Below are positions 27,437 to 35,714 of a DNA stretch of 64,000 nt, piece by piece. The DNA lies in NCBI RefSeq assembly GCF_002848005.1, contig NZ_PKHX01000004.1, positions 62,001 through 126,000 of the forward strand, read 5' to 3'. Source of the DNA: Varibaculum cambriense (GTDB taxonomy: Bacteria; Actinomycetota; Actinomycetes; Actinomycetales; Actinomycetaceae). The position numbers were made by a program, and so were the translations under genes. The notes under the pieces were generated by a model that did not search any database, had not been told where the DNA came from, and worked only from the letters and a program-made list of their open reading frames with translations. How positions within the stretch are numbered: the stretch's first letter is position 1; the number at the start of each line of letters is the position of its first letter.

Positions 27437-28789
27437 GTGACGATGTTTACCCCAGAATCCTTCCGGGCTAAACAAACGATCGATTACCTCGTCAAGAGCG
27501 TTGAGATCCATCAGAATATCCAACACCGTGTAGCGCGAACGAATCATCTGCGCCTGGCGGTGGGTCTTGCGGAAACGATCCCAATCGATCTTGATCATTT
27601 CGGGGTGATAGGGCGCACCGGCTTTACGCAAGTTTTCTTGCGCTTCCTCCGGAGAGATCAGCTGCTTAGAACAGATCTCTTTGATCTCGCTCCATTTTTC
27701 TTTCAGCAGCTCTAAGCGCTTACGGAGTTCTTCCCCTTCTAAGTGCTTGTTAAGGGAGTGTTTCTTCGCTTCACCCTGGATACTGGGAATGATTAGTTCT
27801 TCTACCTTGGCTAAGATCTCGGCTTCGCTGGGGGCATTGGCTACTACTTCGTCAATATCCAGGTTGGGAATATCCATCGCCAAGAACTCTTCCCAAATCG
27901 CCAGAGAGGCTACGGTGCCGACTCCCACTTTGAAACCGTGCGATAGCGGCGGTTCCCAGTCGAGGCCGTGTCCTTCCATTTCCCAGGTGTGGGAGAACTG
28001 GTGGCCGGCACCCGAGGCGGGACGAGATGACGATAGTGCCTGCATGGCGAGCCCGGACATAATATTGCCTTCGGCCAGCCCATCGATGGCATCCCGATCA
28101 CCCTTGGCAGCACCTTCCGGATCGGATAGGGCTCCCCGCAGCGGTCCTTGCACCAAAGACCAGGTGTAGTCATCTACAGCTTCCACGCCGAGGCGATCGG
28201 CTAGCAGCCAGTCGGCTCCAGCAGGAATCTTTTCAATCAAGTCCCCATAACCGGTGGCGGTTAGGCGTTGCGGCGCAGCGGCGATTACATCTAGATCAGC
28301 CACCAACCCAACCGGGGCGGGGCATTCACGAGTAATCTTGAAGCCATCCTTGGTGATGGAGGCGCCAAAAGCTGCGTAACCATCTACCGAGGCAGCGGTA
28401 CAGACGTTCATATAGGGGCGTCCCAGTTCTCCGCTGGCCAATTTACACAGGTCATTTAGAGTTCCGGATGCAATGGAACAGATCACCGTGTCATCAAGAT
28501 CTTGCAGTACTTCCCGAACTTTAATTACATTTTCGTAACCGGCGTACAAAGTAGGCTTACCTGGGAAAATATAGGGCTCGTGCATCGGGACCCCAGCTTC
28601 CTTCAGGGAATCTACTACTCCCTTTCCGGCTGCGCCAAAGGTGTTCTCATCCGCTACTACCAGGGCAGTTTTCCCAGGAAAGAGGCGGGCGAACAGCGGG
28701 CCAGTTTCCTTCAGTACCCCAACGCCGTACTCGATATCTTTAGTGTCGCTAGCAGTCTCTAGTGCTTTCGCGATCAATTCGTTTGTCAT
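27428..28789 (-). CDS. AraM-like sn-glycerol-1-phosphate dehydrogenase homologue
   Basis: A 453-residue iron/nickel-type alcohol dehydrogenase. The NAD region reads GKTALVVADENTFGAAG, then CSIASGTLNDLCKLASGELGRPYMNVCTAASVDGYAAFGASITKDGFK. The late GHQFSHTWEMEG and LSHGFKVGVGTVASL carry the metal-binding histidines. This matches AraM/EgsA, which in Bacillus subtilis sits in the arabinose operon and reduces dihydroxyacetone phosphate. In this operon a pentitol- or tetritol-phosphate substrate is equally possible. The C-terminus is long and charged. The ATG at 28789 is chosen; a GTG two codons earlier is also possible, and ribosome-site evidence is weak for both. Confidence 0.78.
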   Translation of the reverse strand: MTNELIAKALETASDTKDIEYGVGVLKETGPLFARLFPGKTALVVADENTFGAAGKGVVDSLKEAGVPMHEPYIFPGKPTLYAGYENVIKVREVLQDLDDTVICSIASGTLNDLCKLASGELGRPYMNVCTAASVDGYAAFGASITKDGFKITRECPAPVGLVADLDVIAAAPQRLTATGYGDLIEKIPAGADWLLADRLGVEAVDDYTWSLVQGPLRGALSDPEGAAKGDRDAIDGLAEGNIMSGLAMQALSSSRPASGAGHQFSHTWEMEGHGLDWEPPLSHGFKVGVGTVASLAIWEEFLAMDIPNLDIDEVVANAPSEAEILAKVEELIIPSIQGEAKKHSLNKHLEGEELRKRLELLKEKWSEIKEICSKQLISPEEAQENLRKAGAPYHPEMIKIDWDRFRKTHRQAQMIRSRYTVLDILMDLNALDEVIDRLFSPEGFWGKHRHAN

Positions 28790-28816
28790 TGCCACTTCTT
28801 TCTTTAATTTTTCGGA

Positions 28817-30388
28817 CTATTCACCGGCGGCCACATGGTCGACTAGCTCATGGGTCAGTTCTTGCATCGCCGGATAGCTTTCCATGTATTTTTGCAGGTA
28901 GAATTGATATTCTTCGTGGGTTTCTGGGTCGGGTTCGATCCGCTCGGTTTCATGTACCATATTGGCGGCAGCCTCTTGGATATTGGCATATTGGCCAGAT
29001 CCGACTGCCGCTAAAATACAGGTACCGAGTACTACCGCGTCGCCAACTTCCGTCTTTACCAGCGGCTTTCCGGAAACATCGGCGTGCATCTGCATCCACA
29101 GCGGCGACTTGGTAGCCCCACCACACACGGTTACCTGGTCAAACTTAAATCCGGCGTCTTCCATCTTCTTGAAGTTAAAGGCGGTACCGAAGGCCACTGC
29201 CTCCATAATTGCATGGTAAACATGCAGCGGAGTGTGCGAGAGCGAGAGTCCCCACATAATTCCCCGGGCTTTGGAGTCGGTATAGGGAGTACGGTTACCC
29301 TGGAAGTACTCGTTAATAATTAGCCCGTCTGAGCCCGGTGCGATTTCAGCGCATTTACGATCCAGAATCTCGTAGGGGTTGACTCCTACGGTTTCGGCAC
29401 TCCTTACCAGGTGCTCACAAAAACCTTCTTTAAACCATTTCAAAACAGAACCGGAAGATACTAGTGAGCCTTCCAAAGTGTATTGACCGGGAAGAACTCC
29501 GTCAGTGTAGGAGCCCATGAAGCCGTTACCATAAACGGGCTTATCGGACTGTCCCGCAATAACGTGAGATGATCCGGTAGTTAGGGATACTCGTCCCGGC
29601 TTTACCGCGCCCAAGCCGATCTGTCCTGCCCAGGCATCAGCGCAGCCCTGAGCTACCGGAGTACCCGGTAGCAACCCTAGTTCTTGCGCTACGGAGGGGA
29701 GCAAGCCGCCCAGCGGAACGCCCAGATCCTCCACCCGTTCCGGCATCTTTTCAAAAGCATCGCCGGCCCCGATTGCCTCGTAGTATTCTACCGGCCACCC
29801 GCCGTAGTCGCGGTTATAGTTCATCCGCATAGAAGCGGAGTTAATATTAATTGTCCATTCGCCGGTTAGGCGATAGGTTAGCCAGTCGGGGGCGTCAACA
29901 ATCCGGTAGGCCTCTTTAAAGATTTCGGGCTCGTTTTCTTGTAGCCAGGCCACCTTGAAGGGATACCATTCCGCGGTCGGGGGAGTGGTCTTACCTCCGT
30001 TGTATAGGCGCGCCCAGTGATCCATATCCATTACCCGTTCCATCTGTTTGGTGGCACGCACATCCATCCACATAATGGCGCGGCGGATTTCTTTACCTTC
30101 CTTGTTGATGGGAACCACGGTCATGGTGGTGGCATCATAGCTAATACCCGCAATATGACGGGCGGGAATGCCGGTTTGGTCTAGCACTTTGCGAACCGAC
30201 GCTACTAGGGCTTCCCACCAATCGGAGGGATCTTGTTCTGCCCAGCCTGGGTGGGGGTGATAGGTGGGGTATCCGGTGGCGGCAAAGCCGATCGGGGTAC
30301 CTCGCAAGTCAAAAATCGCGGCTCGGCAAGATTCGGTGCCGTAGTCGATTCCCAGTAGGTAGGGACCTTCATAACCCGGTGCTACCAT
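28817..30388 (-). CDS. FGGY-family carbohydrate kinase
   Basis: A 523-residue sugar kinase distinct from the araB product. The N-terminus reads YLLGIDYGTESCRAAIFDLRG (phosphate-binding loop), followed by GISYDATTMTVVPI, AIMWMDVRA, and the late VTVCGGATKSPLWMQMHADVSGKPL with VGDAVVLGTCILAA. It is closest in feel to ribulokinase or xylulokinase-like enzymes that act on keto-sugars or polyols; the substrate cannot be read from sequence. The ATG at 30388 follows AAGGAG by seven bases and is preferred over an upstream ATG without a ribosome site. Two sugar kinases in one operon suggest either two entry substrates or two sequential phosphorylations. Confidence 0.85.
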   Translation of the reverse strand: MVAPGYEGPYLLGIDYGTESCRAAIFDLRGTPIGFAATGYPTYHPHPGWAEQDPSDWWEALVASVRKVLDQTGIPARHIAGISYDATTMTVVPINKEGKEIRRAIMWMDVRATKQMERVMDMDHWARLYNGGKTTPPTAEWYPFKVAWLQENEPEIFKEAYRIVDAPDWLTYRLTGEWTININSASMRMNYNRDYGGWPVEYYEAIGAGDAFEKMPERVEDLGVPLGGLLPSVAQELGLLPGTPVAQGCADAWAGQIGLGAVKPGRVSLTTGSSHVIAGQSDKPVYGNGFMGSYTDGVLPGQYTLEGSLVSSGSVLKWFKEGFCEHLVRSAETVGVNPYEILDRKCAEIAPGSDGLIINEYFQGNRTPYTDSKARGIMWGLSLSHTPLHVYHAIMEAVAFGTAFNFKKMEDAGFKFDQVTVCGGATKSPLWMQMHADVSGKPLVKTEVGDAVVLGTCILAAVGSGQYANIQEAAANMVHETERIEPDPETHEEYQFYLQKYMESYPAMQELTHELVDHVAAGE

Positions 30389-30503
30389 TTGTTTTCTCCT
30401 TAAACTTTGCGCCGGCATCATTGTCGGCGACTTTTGCGCGCAGCGGTGAGCGCATTTTTCTGGTTTTTAGGGTACTAAGCCTTTTTTTATTTAGTTATCG
30501 TCT

Positions 30504-31364
30504 TTAGTCGTCCTCCGCGGTCCAACCGTTTTCTTCCCACACCGCGGCCGGAATCAAGCGGTCAACGCGATCCAGTAAGAAATCGGGTTGATGTTCTTTC
30601 GGTAGCGCTAGTGCCTCTTCCATTGTGGAGTCTCCGGTCAGCGGCATCGCCGAAAACATCCCGGTTTTCTTGGCCATCTCGATATCGGTGTAAAGGCGAT
30701 CGCCCACCATCATGCAGTGGCGGGGATTAACATCAAGGCCTTCAATGGCCACCTCTAGCATCACCGGTTCTGGTTTACCGGTAATAACCTGGCACTTGGT
30801 TTGAGTGCAGGCTTCGATCGCGGCAATAATGGCGGCACAATCTGGTTCGCCGCGCCCGCCCGGGAAGGGGCAGTAGCGGTCAGGGTTAGTAGCCACCAAA
30901 ATAGCCCGTTTATGGAACCAGATGGCGTCAAACGCTATCTGCAGCTTGCGATAGTCAAAGGTGCGGTCGTAGGACGCGATCACAATATCGATTTTTTCGG
31001 GATCATCACTGATTTTGATGCCGGCATCATGCAGAGCATCAATCAAAGGCTGCTCCGCAATCGGGAAGACGGTTTTGTCAGCGTGGTGATCTTTTAGCCA
31101 ACGGGTCATCGTGACCACCGTGTTGGCAATATCTTCTAGGGGAGTGGGAATATCCATTCCTTCTAGTTTGTCTACATAAAGATGGGGGTCTTTGGTGGGA
31201 TTATTCGACAGGAAACGCACCGGAATCTCGCGACGCCGCAGTTCCTCGATTAGTCTTTTCGCCCCGGGTAATAGGTGGTCTCCCAGATAAATGGTGCCAT
31301 CCATATCGAAGATATAGGCATCATAAAACTCGGTGGGGAACTTTAAACCATTTCCTGTTTGCAT
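30504..31364 (-). CDS. NagD/AraL-type HAD sugar phosphatase
   Basis: A 286-residue HAD-superfamily phosphatase of the type IIA cap (NagD) group. Motif I is YIFDMDGTIYLGDHLLPGA, motif II FLSNNPT, and the late GKPEPVMLEVAIEGL plus MVGDRLYTDIEMAKKTGM give motifs III and IV. AraL, encoded next to AraM in Bacillus, belongs to the same group and removes phosphate from various sugar phosphates. Here it would guard against accumulated phosphosugars or release a product. The ATG at 31364 has AGAGG seven bases upstream; 19 extra codons before it lack a ribosome site. Confidence 0.85.
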   Translation of the reverse strand: MQTGNGLKFPTEFYDAYIFDMDGTIYLGDHLLPGAKRLIEELRRREIPVRFLSNNPTKDPHLYVDKLEGMDIPTPLEDIANTVVTMTRWLKDHHADKTVFPIAEQPLIDALHDAGIKISDDPEKIDIVIASYDRTFDYRKLQIAFDAIWFHKRAILVATNPDRYCPFPGGRGEPDCAAIIAAIEACTQTKCQVITGKPEPVMLEVAIEGLDVNPRHCMMVGDRLYTDIEMAKKTGMFSAMPLTGDSTMEEALALPKEHQPDFLLDRVDRLIPAAVWEENGWTAEDD

Positions 31365-31391
31365 CTGTTTTCCTCTCCAGCAGTTTGTGAG

Positions 31392-31427
31392 GTTGGGGTG
31401 GAAAGCAACTTCGCTTTCCACCCCAAC
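31392..31427 (-). repeat. 15-bp hairpin between membrane-protein gene and HAD gene
   Basis: GTTGGGGTGGAAAGC and its exact complement at 31413-31427, loop AACTTC. No T-run follows on the minus strand, so it is more likely a processing or stability element than a classic terminator. Confidence 0.8.
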
Positions 31428-31439
31428 GCTTAGTTATTT

Positions 31440-32456
31440 TTAGACCATTGCTGCCATTACCAGCAATCCCAAACCACGCACGATGGTGTGGGAAATCCAA
31501 ATCGCTGCGGCGGGCGGGTCAATATGAGTATCTCCGCGGGCATACATCAACCTTTGAGCGAATTCGGCTAGGCCTGCTGCCATCACTCCAAATACCACCG
31601 AGGCTACTAGCGCCAAAAGCAGGCTGTTTCCTAAAATTGGGAACCAAACCATGGCCGCTAGACCAGCGGTAATCGTAATGTGGTGGGTGACGGGAATCTT
31701 GAAGCCGAGAATCAGCATCAAAATGGTGATCGCAGAAATACCGAAGGGCAGAGTCTGGGCATTAGCCAGCAATACCTTTTCGGTTTCTGGACTCACATGC
31801 GGAAGCAGGTAGGCGACGGTTAAGGTCAGGCCACCGGACAATAGCGAAGCTGCCACCCCGATGGTGATCCACTGGGAAGGCTTTTCCTGCCAGCGCAGCC
31901 AGCATTCCTTATCGGTGAGCTGGGAAGTCCAGTTGAAGATTCCGGTCTTACCGAAGATTAGCCGGGCTACGAGACCAGACAGCAGAACCGTTAATGCCAC
32001 GGTGTCGGTGTTGTGACCAAACCAAGGAATCAAGCGGATGCAGCGTTCTACCAGGTAGCCACCCAAGCCGAAAGCAGCGCCGATCCAGAGCAGGGTCGGA
32101 TTACCAAACCCGGCGGGAGAGGTATCAATATCCTTGCCCTTTTTCTCTCCGTTGAGGCCAAGTTTACCGGCGTAAGCGTGGGCAGCAGCTGCAGCTGCGA
32201 AGCAAATGTGGGGACCGAATACCGGCCCGAATGCCATGTAGTTGAGGACGACATCGCTTCCCGTGGTGGCAGCTACCGCAAAGCCGAGGAACACGGAGAA
32301 ACCGGTCATTACGAAGGCCCAGTTACCACCGATTCCGGCCCCGATCATTCCCCCGCCAATGGCGCAGATTGCCCAAAACAGCGAGAATCCAGCTGTGGGG
32401 CCAAAGGAGTTAACGAAGTCGCTCGCTTGCGCCGCCATTTGTATTGTTTCGATCAT
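31440..32456 (-). CDS. Unrecognised multi-pass membrane protein, candidate sugar/polyol transporter
   Basis: A 338-residue protein with about nine hydrophobic segments and many glycines (CAIGGGMIGAGIGGNWAFVMTG). A hydrophilic loop near 100-120 reads GEKKGKDIDTSPAG, and conserved-looking charged or histidine positions occur in membrane regions (FGPHICFAAAAAAHAYAG, VTHHITI). It shows no ABC, MFS, PTS or TRAP signature that I recognise. It lies inside an operon that otherwise holds only cytosolic sugar enzymes and no transporter, so a role in uptake is the simplest inference. Its start ATG is preceded by a hairpin-rich 100-base gap. Confidence 0.6.
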   Translation of the reverse strand: MIETIQMAAQASDFVNSFGPTAGFSLFWAICAIGGGMIGAGIGGNWAFVMTGFSVFLGFAVAATTGSDVVLNYMAFGPVFGPHICFAAAAAAHAYAGKLGLNGEKKGKDIDTSPAGFGNPTLLWIGAAFGLGGYLVERCIRLIPWFGHNTDTVALTVLLSGLVARLIFGKTGIFNWTSQLTDKECWLRWQEKPSQWITIGVAASLLSGGLTLTVAYLLPHVSPETEKVLLANAQTLPFGISAITILMLILGFKIPVTHHITITAGLAAMVWFPILGNSLLLALVASVVFGVMAAGLAEFAQRLMYARGDTHIDPPAAAIWISHTIVRGLGLLVMAAMV

Positions 32457-32483
32457 GTTTTTTAATACCTTTATTCAGATGGG

Positions 32484-32503
32484 GTTTGGCAAAATTGCCA
32501 AAC
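32484..32503 (-). repeat. Inverted repeat upstream of the membrane-protein gene
   Basis: GTTTGGCAA-AA-TTGCCAAAC, a 9-bp perfect arm, 27 bases before the start of the downstream gene. It could be an operator or an RNA hairpin. Confidence 0.75.
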
Positions 32504-32511
32504 TTTAAATA

Positions 32512-32539
32512 TCCCGGCTCGGCCCTTTCCGAGCCGGGA
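32512..32539 (-). terminator. Hairpin after the RpiB-family gene
   Basis: TCCCGGCTCGG / CCGAGCCGGGA, an 11-bp GC-rich stem with a six-base loop, 18 bases past the stop. On the minus strand it is followed by TATTTAAAGTTT, so partial termination here could lower expression of the distal genes. Confidence 0.6.
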
Positions 32540-32556
32540 AGTTAGGGGAGTGTGAG

Positions 32557-33048
32557 CTAGCTACAGCTACCGGGAGTAGTCTCCCCGTCGGTCTCCGGTA
32601 CTTCGTAGTCACAGATTAACTGGACTTTCCGTGCCGAGTTGGACTGGGGGTCGAACTCGTAACCTAGCCATTCTTTAACTAGGCGCCGCGCGAGTTCAAT
32701 ACCGATCACGCGCTGTCCCATAGTTAAAACCTGTCCGTTATTGGACTTAATCAGGCGTTCCACACTGAAAGAGTCATGTCCCACGCTAGCGCGAATACCA
32801 GGAACCTTATTGGCGACAATCGCCATCCCGATTCCGGTACCACACAGCAGCAAGGCGCGGTCTACTTCTCCGGCAGCAACCATGCGTGCACCCTTGATAC
32901 CCACATGCGGGTAGTCAACGTCCTCGCCGGCGTTTAGCCCGATATCAATTACTTTTTCTACTCGCTCGTCTGCCTCTAAATCTTTTTTGATTATTTCTTT
33001 ATAGTCGACAGCGGCTGAATCTGCTCCGATTACTATTCGAAGTCCCAT
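32557..33048 (-). CDS. RpiB/LacB-family sugar-phosphate isomerase
   Basis: A 163-residue aldose-ketose isomerase. The core RALLLCGTGIGMAIVANKVPGIRASV carries the catalytic Cys and the GTGIG loop, followed by SNNGQVLTMGQRVIGIELARRLVKEWLGYEFDP. RpiB converts ribose-5- and ribulose-5-phosphate. The C-terminal style (EFDPQSNSARKV) resembles isomerases of erythrulose-phosphate pathways in actinobacteria, so a tetrulose phosphate is a real alternative. AGAGGAGG precedes the ATG. It could supply the isomerase step that is missing because no araA is present. Confidence 0.85.
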   Translation of the reverse strand: MGLRIVIGADSAAVDYKEIIKKDLEADERVEKVIDIGLNAGEDVDYPHVGIKGARMVAAGEVDRALLLCGTGIGMAIVANKVPGIRASVGHDSFSVERLIKSNNGQVLTMGQRVIGIELARRLVKEWLGYEFDPQSNSARKVQLICDYEVPETDGETTPGSCS

Positions 33049-33062
33049 TATTTTCCTCCTCT

Positions 33063-33082
33063 GGTCATCAGCATTGATGACC
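33063..33082 (-). repeat. Inverted repeat between transketolase and RpiB-family genes
   Basis: GGTCATCA-GCAT-TGATGACC, a perfect 8-bp stem, directly upstream of the ribosome site of the isomerase gene. A second small stem (TAGGGA-TATTC-TCCCTA) lies at 33103-33119. Confidence 0.7.
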
Positions 33083-33139
33083 TAAATTCTTTCTATACCA
33101 CTTAGGGATATTCTCCCTACCAGTTCTGCGAACCTGCAC

Positions 33140-35239
33140 TTATGAGCGCACGCGCTCCAAGGAGCGTTTGGCAGCAGCAACCACGTGATCACTGTCTAGT
33201 CCGTAATGGGCAAACAGCTCACCGGCTGCCCCCGGTAACCCGAAATCATCTAAGCCGATACTTTCTCCGTTGTCACCGACTAGGTCGCGCCAGGGATCAA
33301 CTAGTCCAGCTTCGATCGAGACTCGGGCTTTTACGGCTGCCGGGAGTACCTGCTCGCGGTAGTCAGCGCCTTGGGCTTTGAACCATTCCATACAGGGGAC
33401 CGATACTACCCGGGCAGCGATGGATTCTTTAGCTAAGGTTTCCCGAGCCTGTAGCGCAAACTGAACTTCGGAGCCAGAGGCCAGCAAAATGACATCTGGC
33501 TGTCCTTCGGTATCGGCCAAAATATAGGCGCCCTTTTCTACATTCTTGGCGCTAGCCAGAGCTTGGGCTCCCGCACCTTCCATGTCTTCGCGCTCTACGA
33601 TCGGTAAACCTTGCCGGGTTAAAATCAAACCGGCCGGTCCCCGCTGACGCAAAATCGCCAGCCAGGAGGCGGCGGTTTCATTGGCATCCATAGGCCGCAC
33701 AATCGCCAGGTTGGGGATTGCCCGGTAGGCAGTCAAATGCTCCACCGGCTGGTGGGTAGGACCGTCTTCGCCCACGCCAATGGAGTCGTGGGTCCAAACA
33801 TAAGTCACCGGAATATCCATTAGGGCAGCTAGACGGACTGCGCCGCGCATGTAGTCACTAAATACAAAGAAGGTTCCCCCGAACACGCGGGTAAGGCCAT
33901 CCAGGGCAATCCCGTTCATAATTCCGCCCATACCGTGTTCGCGCACCCCAAAGTGCAGCACCCGACCGAAGGGGTTACCTTTCCACATGTCGGTTTGTGC
34001 AGATTCGGGGATAAAACTGGGTGCATCGGCAATCGTAGTGTTATTTGAACCTGCGAGGTCTGCGGATCCACCCCAGTATTCCGGCATTACTGCGCCGATT
34101 GCGGAAATAACTTTCCCAGAGGCCGCGCGAGTAGCAAGGGATTCTCCGGCAGTAAATACCGGAAGCGCATCCTCGATACCTTCGGGAAGTTTGCCAGCAA
34201 GAATCCGCTCTAGCAGGTCATTCTTATCCGGATTAGCCTGCTTCCAGGCGTCAAAGCGAGCATCCCAATCAGCATGAGCTTCCTGAGCACGCGCAGCGGC
34301 GTTGTCGCGGGAGTGCTTGACAGCTTCTTCGTCAATATCAAACATTTTGTCCGGGTCAGCTCCCAGAACTTTCTTGAATTCCTTAAGTTCTGCTTCACCC
34401 AGTTTCGCGCCATGGATCGCCCCGGTGTTCTGCTTGTTAGGCGAAGGCCAACCAATAATCGTGCGCAAGGCAATGATGGAAGGCCGATGCTTTTCGGCTT
34501 TAGCCGCATTAATTGCCTGGTCAAGAGCATTTACGTCTTCGTCATACTTGCCGTCCGCGGCCAGCCAATCCACACGCTGGGTGTGCCAGCCGTAGGATTC
34601 ATAGCGTTTTAGCACGTCCTCCTGGAACGAAATATCGGTGTCATCCTCGATAGAGATGTGGTTATCATCCCAAATCACAATCAAGTTACCAAGATCTTGT
34701 ACTCCCGCCAAAGAGCAAGCTTCGCCAGAAATTCCTTCCTGGAGGCAGCCATCACCAGCGATGACGTAAACATTGTGGTCAAAGGGGCTTTCGCCTAGGG
34801 GAGTGTCCGGGTCCAGCATGCCGTGCGCCCGCCGGGAAGCCATCGCAAAGCCGACTGCGGAAGCGATACCGGATCCCAGGGGACCGGTGGTTACCTCTAC
34901 GCCTTTAGTATGTCCGTACTCGGGGTGGCCAGGAGTATAGGAATCAAAGGTACGGAACTTCTTTAGATCGTCAAGTTCCATATTTTGCCCTGCCAGATAC
35001 AGCTGAATGTATTGCAAGAGCGAGGCGTGTCCCGCTGAAAGTACGAAGCGGTCGCGTCCTAACCAATCTGAATCTTGCGGATCAAACCGCAGGTGCCGCT
35101 GGTAAAGCAAATATGCCGCCGCAGCTAGGGAAATCGGGGTTCCCGGGTGTCCGCTACCGGCTTTTTCTACCGCATCGGCAGCTAAAAGCTTCGCCGTTTT
35201 AACTGCTCGTTGATCAAGTTCATTCCATTCAGTGGTCAT
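33140..35239 (-). CDS. tkt: Transketolase
   Basis: Thiamine-diphosphate enzyme moving two-carbon units between sugar phosphates. The 699-residue protein has the family features AVEKAGSGHPGTPISLA, the ThDP/Mg site VIAGDGCLQEGISGEACSLAG with DDNHISIEDDT, VREHGMGGIMNGIALDGLTRVFGGTFFVFSDYMR and WTHDSIGVGEDGPTHQPVEHL. The ATG at 35239 has AAGGG six bases upstream and is preferred over an earlier one. It is first in the sugar operon, where it would consume xylulose-5-phosphate from AraD together with an aldose phosphate. It may be the only or a dedicated second transketolase; the window cannot tell. Confidence 0.95.
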   Translation of the reverse strand: MTTEWNELDQRAVKTAKLLAADAVEKAGSGHPGTPISLAAAAYLLYQRHLRFDPQDSDWLGRDRFVLSAGHASLLQYIQLYLAGQNMELDDLKKFRTFDSYTPGHPEYGHTKGVEVTTGPLGSGIASAVGFAMASRRAHGMLDPDTPLGESPFDHNVYVIAGDGCLQEGISGEACSLAGVQDLGNLIVIWDDNHISIEDDTDISFQEDVLKRYESYGWHTQRVDWLAADGKYDEDVNALDQAINAAKAEKHRPSIIALRTIIGWPSPNKQNTGAIHGAKLGEAELKEFKKVLGADPDKMFDIDEEAVKHSRDNAAARAQEAHADWDARFDAWKQANPDKNDLLERILAGKLPEGIEDALPVFTAGESLATRAASGKVISAIGAVMPEYWGGSADLAGSNNTTIADAPSFIPESAQTDMWKGNPFGRVLHFGVREHGMGGIMNGIALDGLTRVFGGTFFVFSDYMRGAVRLAALMDIPVTYVWTHDSIGVGEDGPTHQPVEHLTAYRAIPNLAIVRPMDANETAASWLAILRQRGPAGLILTRQGLPIVEREDMEGAGAQALASAKNVEKGAYILADTEGQPDVILLASGSEVQFALQARETLAKESIAARVVSVPCMEWFKAQGADYREQVLPAAVKARVSIEAGLVDPWRDLVGDNGESIGLDDFGLPGAAGELFAHYGLDSDHVVAAAKRSLERVRS

Positions 35240-35559
35240 ATTTTTCCCTTCCATCATTGGATTTACTGGGTATTTACTCTGCTTTTGATATTAACAGTTG
35301 GCCTACCAAAAAATCGGGCAAAGAGAGTTTTAATCACATAAGTGCAAGCGCGCGCTTTCTGGACTCCATTTTCTACAGGAGTAACGCTGATGGATATGCG
35401 CATCACCAGCTGACGGGTAGATACGGGCAACTGCAGGCATTTGTCGCGGGCAAGATCGGGATCAGACCTTCTGGTTCCGGCCGTAGATAGTCAGTATCCG
35501 GGTACTGGTATTTGCTCAGCCAGTTGTTACCCCTACCTAAACCCCAACACTTCGATCCG

Positions 35560-35573
35560 ATAATGTACATTAT
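35560..35573. promoter_or_regulatory. Perfect 14-bp palindrome, candidate operator
   Basis: ATAATGTACATTAT, self-complementary over its full length, 142 bases upstream of the permease ATG and five bases from a second palindrome. Confidence 0.5.
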
Positions 35574-35578
35574 GTCAA

Positions 35579-35591
35579 CTAAACGGTTTAG
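35579..35591. promoter_or_regulatory. Palindrome CTAAACGGTTTAG, candidate operator
   Basis: CTAAAC and GTTTAG are exact complements around one G. LacI- and GntR-type sites often have this form. It starts five bases after the palindrome at 35560-35573. Confidence 0.45.
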
Positions 35592-35714
35592 GGCGATTCC
35601 CCGGTTATCTCCTCCCACATATCCCCTTCTCCTGTCGTTTTGAGTTCTAGGTTGCCAAGCGCTTGAATTAGCTGTGGAAGTATTTCCGGCAAACCACAAA
35701 GGAGAATATCCACG

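Larger units (their letters stand above)
35240..35714. promoter_or_regulatory. Divergent control region between tkt operon and permease
   Basis: 475 bases with no convincing gene. Three palindromes stand out: ATAATGTACATTAT (35560-35573, perfect), CTAAACGGTTTAG (35579-35591, perfect around a central base) and CAAGCGCTTG (35656-35665), the last within TTGCCAAGCGCTTGAA, which looks like a LacI-family operator core. All three lie on the permease side, and no regulator gene is adjacent. AAGGAG at 35698-35704 is the permease ribosome site. Short reading frames inside the region lack ribosome sites and are not called. Confidence 0.6.

Noticed and set aside
27681..28169. 162-residue plus-strand frame antisense to the araM-like gene
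   Set aside because: It is fully covered by a well-supported gene and has serine/proline-rich shadow composition with no family resemblance.
35257..35699. Two overlapping short frames in the tkt-permease gap
   Set aside because: No ribosome site and unlikely composition; the region is better explained as regulatory DNA with palindromes.
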